DNA of 7,555 nucleotides, taken from Desulfobulbaceae bacterium. GTDB taxonomy: Bacteria; Desulfobacterota; Desulfobulbia; Desulfobulbales; Desulfocapsaceae. The position numbers and the translations under genes are program-made. Below are positions 7,000 through 7,555 of the stretch, piece after piece. The notes under the pieces were generated by a model. The model had not been told where the DNA came from. It did no database searches and saw only the letters and a program-made list of their open reading frames with translations. Location: positions 1 to 7,555 of the forward strand of contig JAUVON010000124.1 in assembly GCA_030599175.1 (NCBI GenBank). The letters are read 5' to 3'. Numbering within the stretch: position 1 is the stretch's first letter; every line of letters begins with the position of its first letter.

Positions 7000-7202
7000 C
7001 TGATTACCCATGAAACTCAGTTACATTCTCCGTCATTCCCGCGTAGGCTGTAGATAAGCGCAGACTTCGATCCAGAATCCTTGCTCGTGACTCGATCCCC
7101 GCCTACGCGGGGATGACAACCCTGTGGGTTCTTATTTCTCTTTTGTTATCAATAGATTAAGTCTATTCCAATATAATTGGCTGAGTTTCATACGTAATCA
7201 GG
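7000..7202. mobile_element. ~200-bp inverted-repeat-bounded element, candidate MITE
   Basis: Arms TGATTACCCATGAAACTCAG (7001-7020) and CTGAGTTTCATACGTAATCA (7181-7200) are inverted copies with two mismatches, and the match extends at least one base outward. TATATTTTTCT occurs directly outside both arms (6991-7001 and 7203-7213), which would fit a 9-11 bp target duplication, although exact ends are ambiguous by a base or two. Inside are a REP-like palindrome (7032-7117) and two adjoining dyads, AATAGA-TTAAG-TCTATT (7151-7167) and CCAAT-ATA-ATTGG (7168-7180). No coding frame is seen. Confidence 0.55.
7032..7117. repeat. REP-like palindromic repeat (GTCATTCCCGCG type)
   Basis: GTCATTCCCGCGTAGGC (7032-7048) and GCCTACGCGGGGATGAC (7101-7117) are inverted copies with one mismatch. 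The right copy also forms its own hairpin, ATCCCCGC-CTAC-GCGGGGAT (7095-7114). Repeats of the form GTCATTCCCGCG...GGGAATCCAGAATC are widespread as dispersed intergenic palindromes in many proteobacterial-type genomes. It is more GC-rich than its surroundings, which suggests separate origin. No T-tract follows, so it is not a clear intrinsic terminator. Confidence 0.75.
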
Positions 7203-7215
7203 TATATTTTTCTCG

Positions 7216-7244
7216 TTGACAGCAAGTATCAATTAGTATTTATT
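7216..7244 (+). promoter_or_regulatory. Candidate sigma-70 promoter for the PAS gene at 7441
   Basis: A perfect TTGACA at 7216-7221, a 17-bp spacer and TTTATT at 7239-7244 (four of six consensus bases). A start near 7251 would give a leader of about 190 nt that includes the palindrome at 7258 and the whole 139-bp element. Confidence 0.4.
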
Positions 7245-7257
7245 TTAAGAGTAACGG

Positions 7258-7271
7258 TGGTAACGTTACCA
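7258..7271. promoter_or_regulatory. Perfect 14-bp palindrome, candidate operator
   Basis: TGGTAACGTTACCA is a perfect palindrome placed just downstream of the predicted transcription start of the PAS gene; a partial direct repeat GTAACG lies at 7251-7256. Position and symmetry suggest a binding site for a dimeric regulator. Which protein binds is unknown. Confidence 0.42.
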
Positions 7272-7282
7272 ATTATACCTAG

Positions 7283-7421
7283 GAGCTTGTCCGAGAATAA
7301 GCATTTTGTTCAAAATCGAGGTTTTCCAAAAAAATAAGCCCAGCCATATACGTGATATTGCGAGCATTATTTTTTTGAAAATAACGAAGAGTTTGGGCTA
7401 AATGCATTCTCGGACAAGCTC
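7283..7421. mobile_element. 139-bp MITE-like element flanked by CTAG
   Basis: Perfect 16-bp terminal inverted repeats GAGCTTGTCCGAGAAT (7283-7298) and ATTCTCGGACAAGCTC (7406-7421) are flanked by CTAG on both sides (7279-7282, 7422-7425), consistent with a 2-4 bp (TA or CTAG) target duplication as seen in some IS5-type families. The arms continue as an imperfect palindrome, with AAAAAAATAA (7328-7337) matching TTATTTTTTT (7367-7376). There is no coding frame. It ends one base before the AGAGGAAG ribosome site region of the gene at 7441. Confidence 0.82.
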
Positions 7422-7440
7422 CTAGAGGAAGATATATCAA

Positions 7441-7555
7441 ATGGAAAGAAAACCAGGCGAAATCTTGAATCAGCGATTTATCAGCCGAATCATTGATTCC
7501 ATGGCCGATGGTGTATTTACCATGGATGGCAGTGGACGTATTTCCTCATGGAATC
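7441..7555 (+). CDS. N-terminus of a PAS-domain signalling protein, 3' end outside window
   Basis: Only 38 residues are visible. The segment IIDSMADGVFTMDGSGRISSWN (residues 17-38, read from I17, D23, G24, D29, G32, I34, W37, N38) is the typical start of a PAS sensory domain. The ATG is preceded by GAGGAAG about 10 nt upstream. In Desulfobacterota such N-termini commonly belong to sigma-54-dependent (NtrC-like) activators or to sensor kinases; the output domain lies beyond the window, so the class is not settled. It is divergent from the small Cys-rich gene, and its leader contains the 139-bp element and a palindromic candidate operator. Confidence 0.8.
   Translation, partial: MERKPGEILNQRFISRIIDSMADGVFTMDGSGRISSWN

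Noticed and set aside
7095..7117. GC-rich hairpin as terminator
   Set aside because: No run of T follows on either strand; it belongs to the REP-like repeat, and the genes on both sides point away from it.
6244..7440. CRISPR array or tRNA in the repeat-rich intergenic region
   Set aside because: Repeats are inverted and unlike one another, without regular direct spacing; no cloverleaf or tRNA arm motifs were seen.

Overview
The window looks like chromosomal DNA from a strictly anaerobic Desulfobacterota bacterium, most like a sulfate reducer or sulfur disproportionator of the Desulfobulbales type. This rests on protein content: a methylene-tetrahydrofolate reductase (MetF) co-transcribed with HdrC, HdrB and an unusually large, cluster-rich HdrA, next to an NtrB-like PAS kinase. 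No marker gene is present, so the taxonomy is inference.

Layout. Positions 6243 down to 1 hold one tightly packed minus-strand operon: metF (6243-5365), a soluble two-PAS histidine kinase (5358-3760), hdrC (3767-3204), hdrB (3207-2350) and hdrA (2353 to the left edge, incomplete). metF and the kinase are 6 nt apart and in the same frame. Kinase/hdrC overlap by 8 nt, and hdrC/hdrB and hdrB/hdrA by 4 nt. Further left, hdrA continues out of view. On the right, a 70-residue Cys/His-rich zinc-finger-like protein is encoded on the minus strand (6874-6662), and a PAS-domain protein starts divergently on the plus strand at 7441 and leaves the window.

Non-coding stretches. 6244-6661 holds a candidate metF promoter, a leader hairpin and a 75-bp element with terminal inverted repeats and a 9-bp target duplication (6472-6546). 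I see nothing clear in 6556-6661 apart from a short AT-rich palindrome. 6875-7440 holds a possible sigma-54 site for the small gene, a ~200-bp inverted-repeat-bounded element (about 7000-7202) containing a REP-like palindrome, a candidate sigma-70 promoter with a perfect 14-bp palindrome, and a 139-bp element with perfect 16-bp ends flanked by CTAG (7283-7421) just before the ribosome binding site of the PAS gene. Three different candidate MITEs within about 1 kb make this intergenic region an insertion hot spot.

How the genes may work together. MetF linked to HdrABC recalls the Moorella thermoacetica MetFV-HdrABC-MvhD complex, in which methylene-THF reduction is tied to a flavin/iron-sulfur electron-transfer module that may bifurcate electrons. 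Here the HdrA has an extra array of four ferredoxin-type cysteine motifs and is followed in the same chain by the start of a second HdrA module. The kinase inside the operon has no membrane segment and could report an intracellular signal; the divergent PAS protein is a possible but unproven partner.
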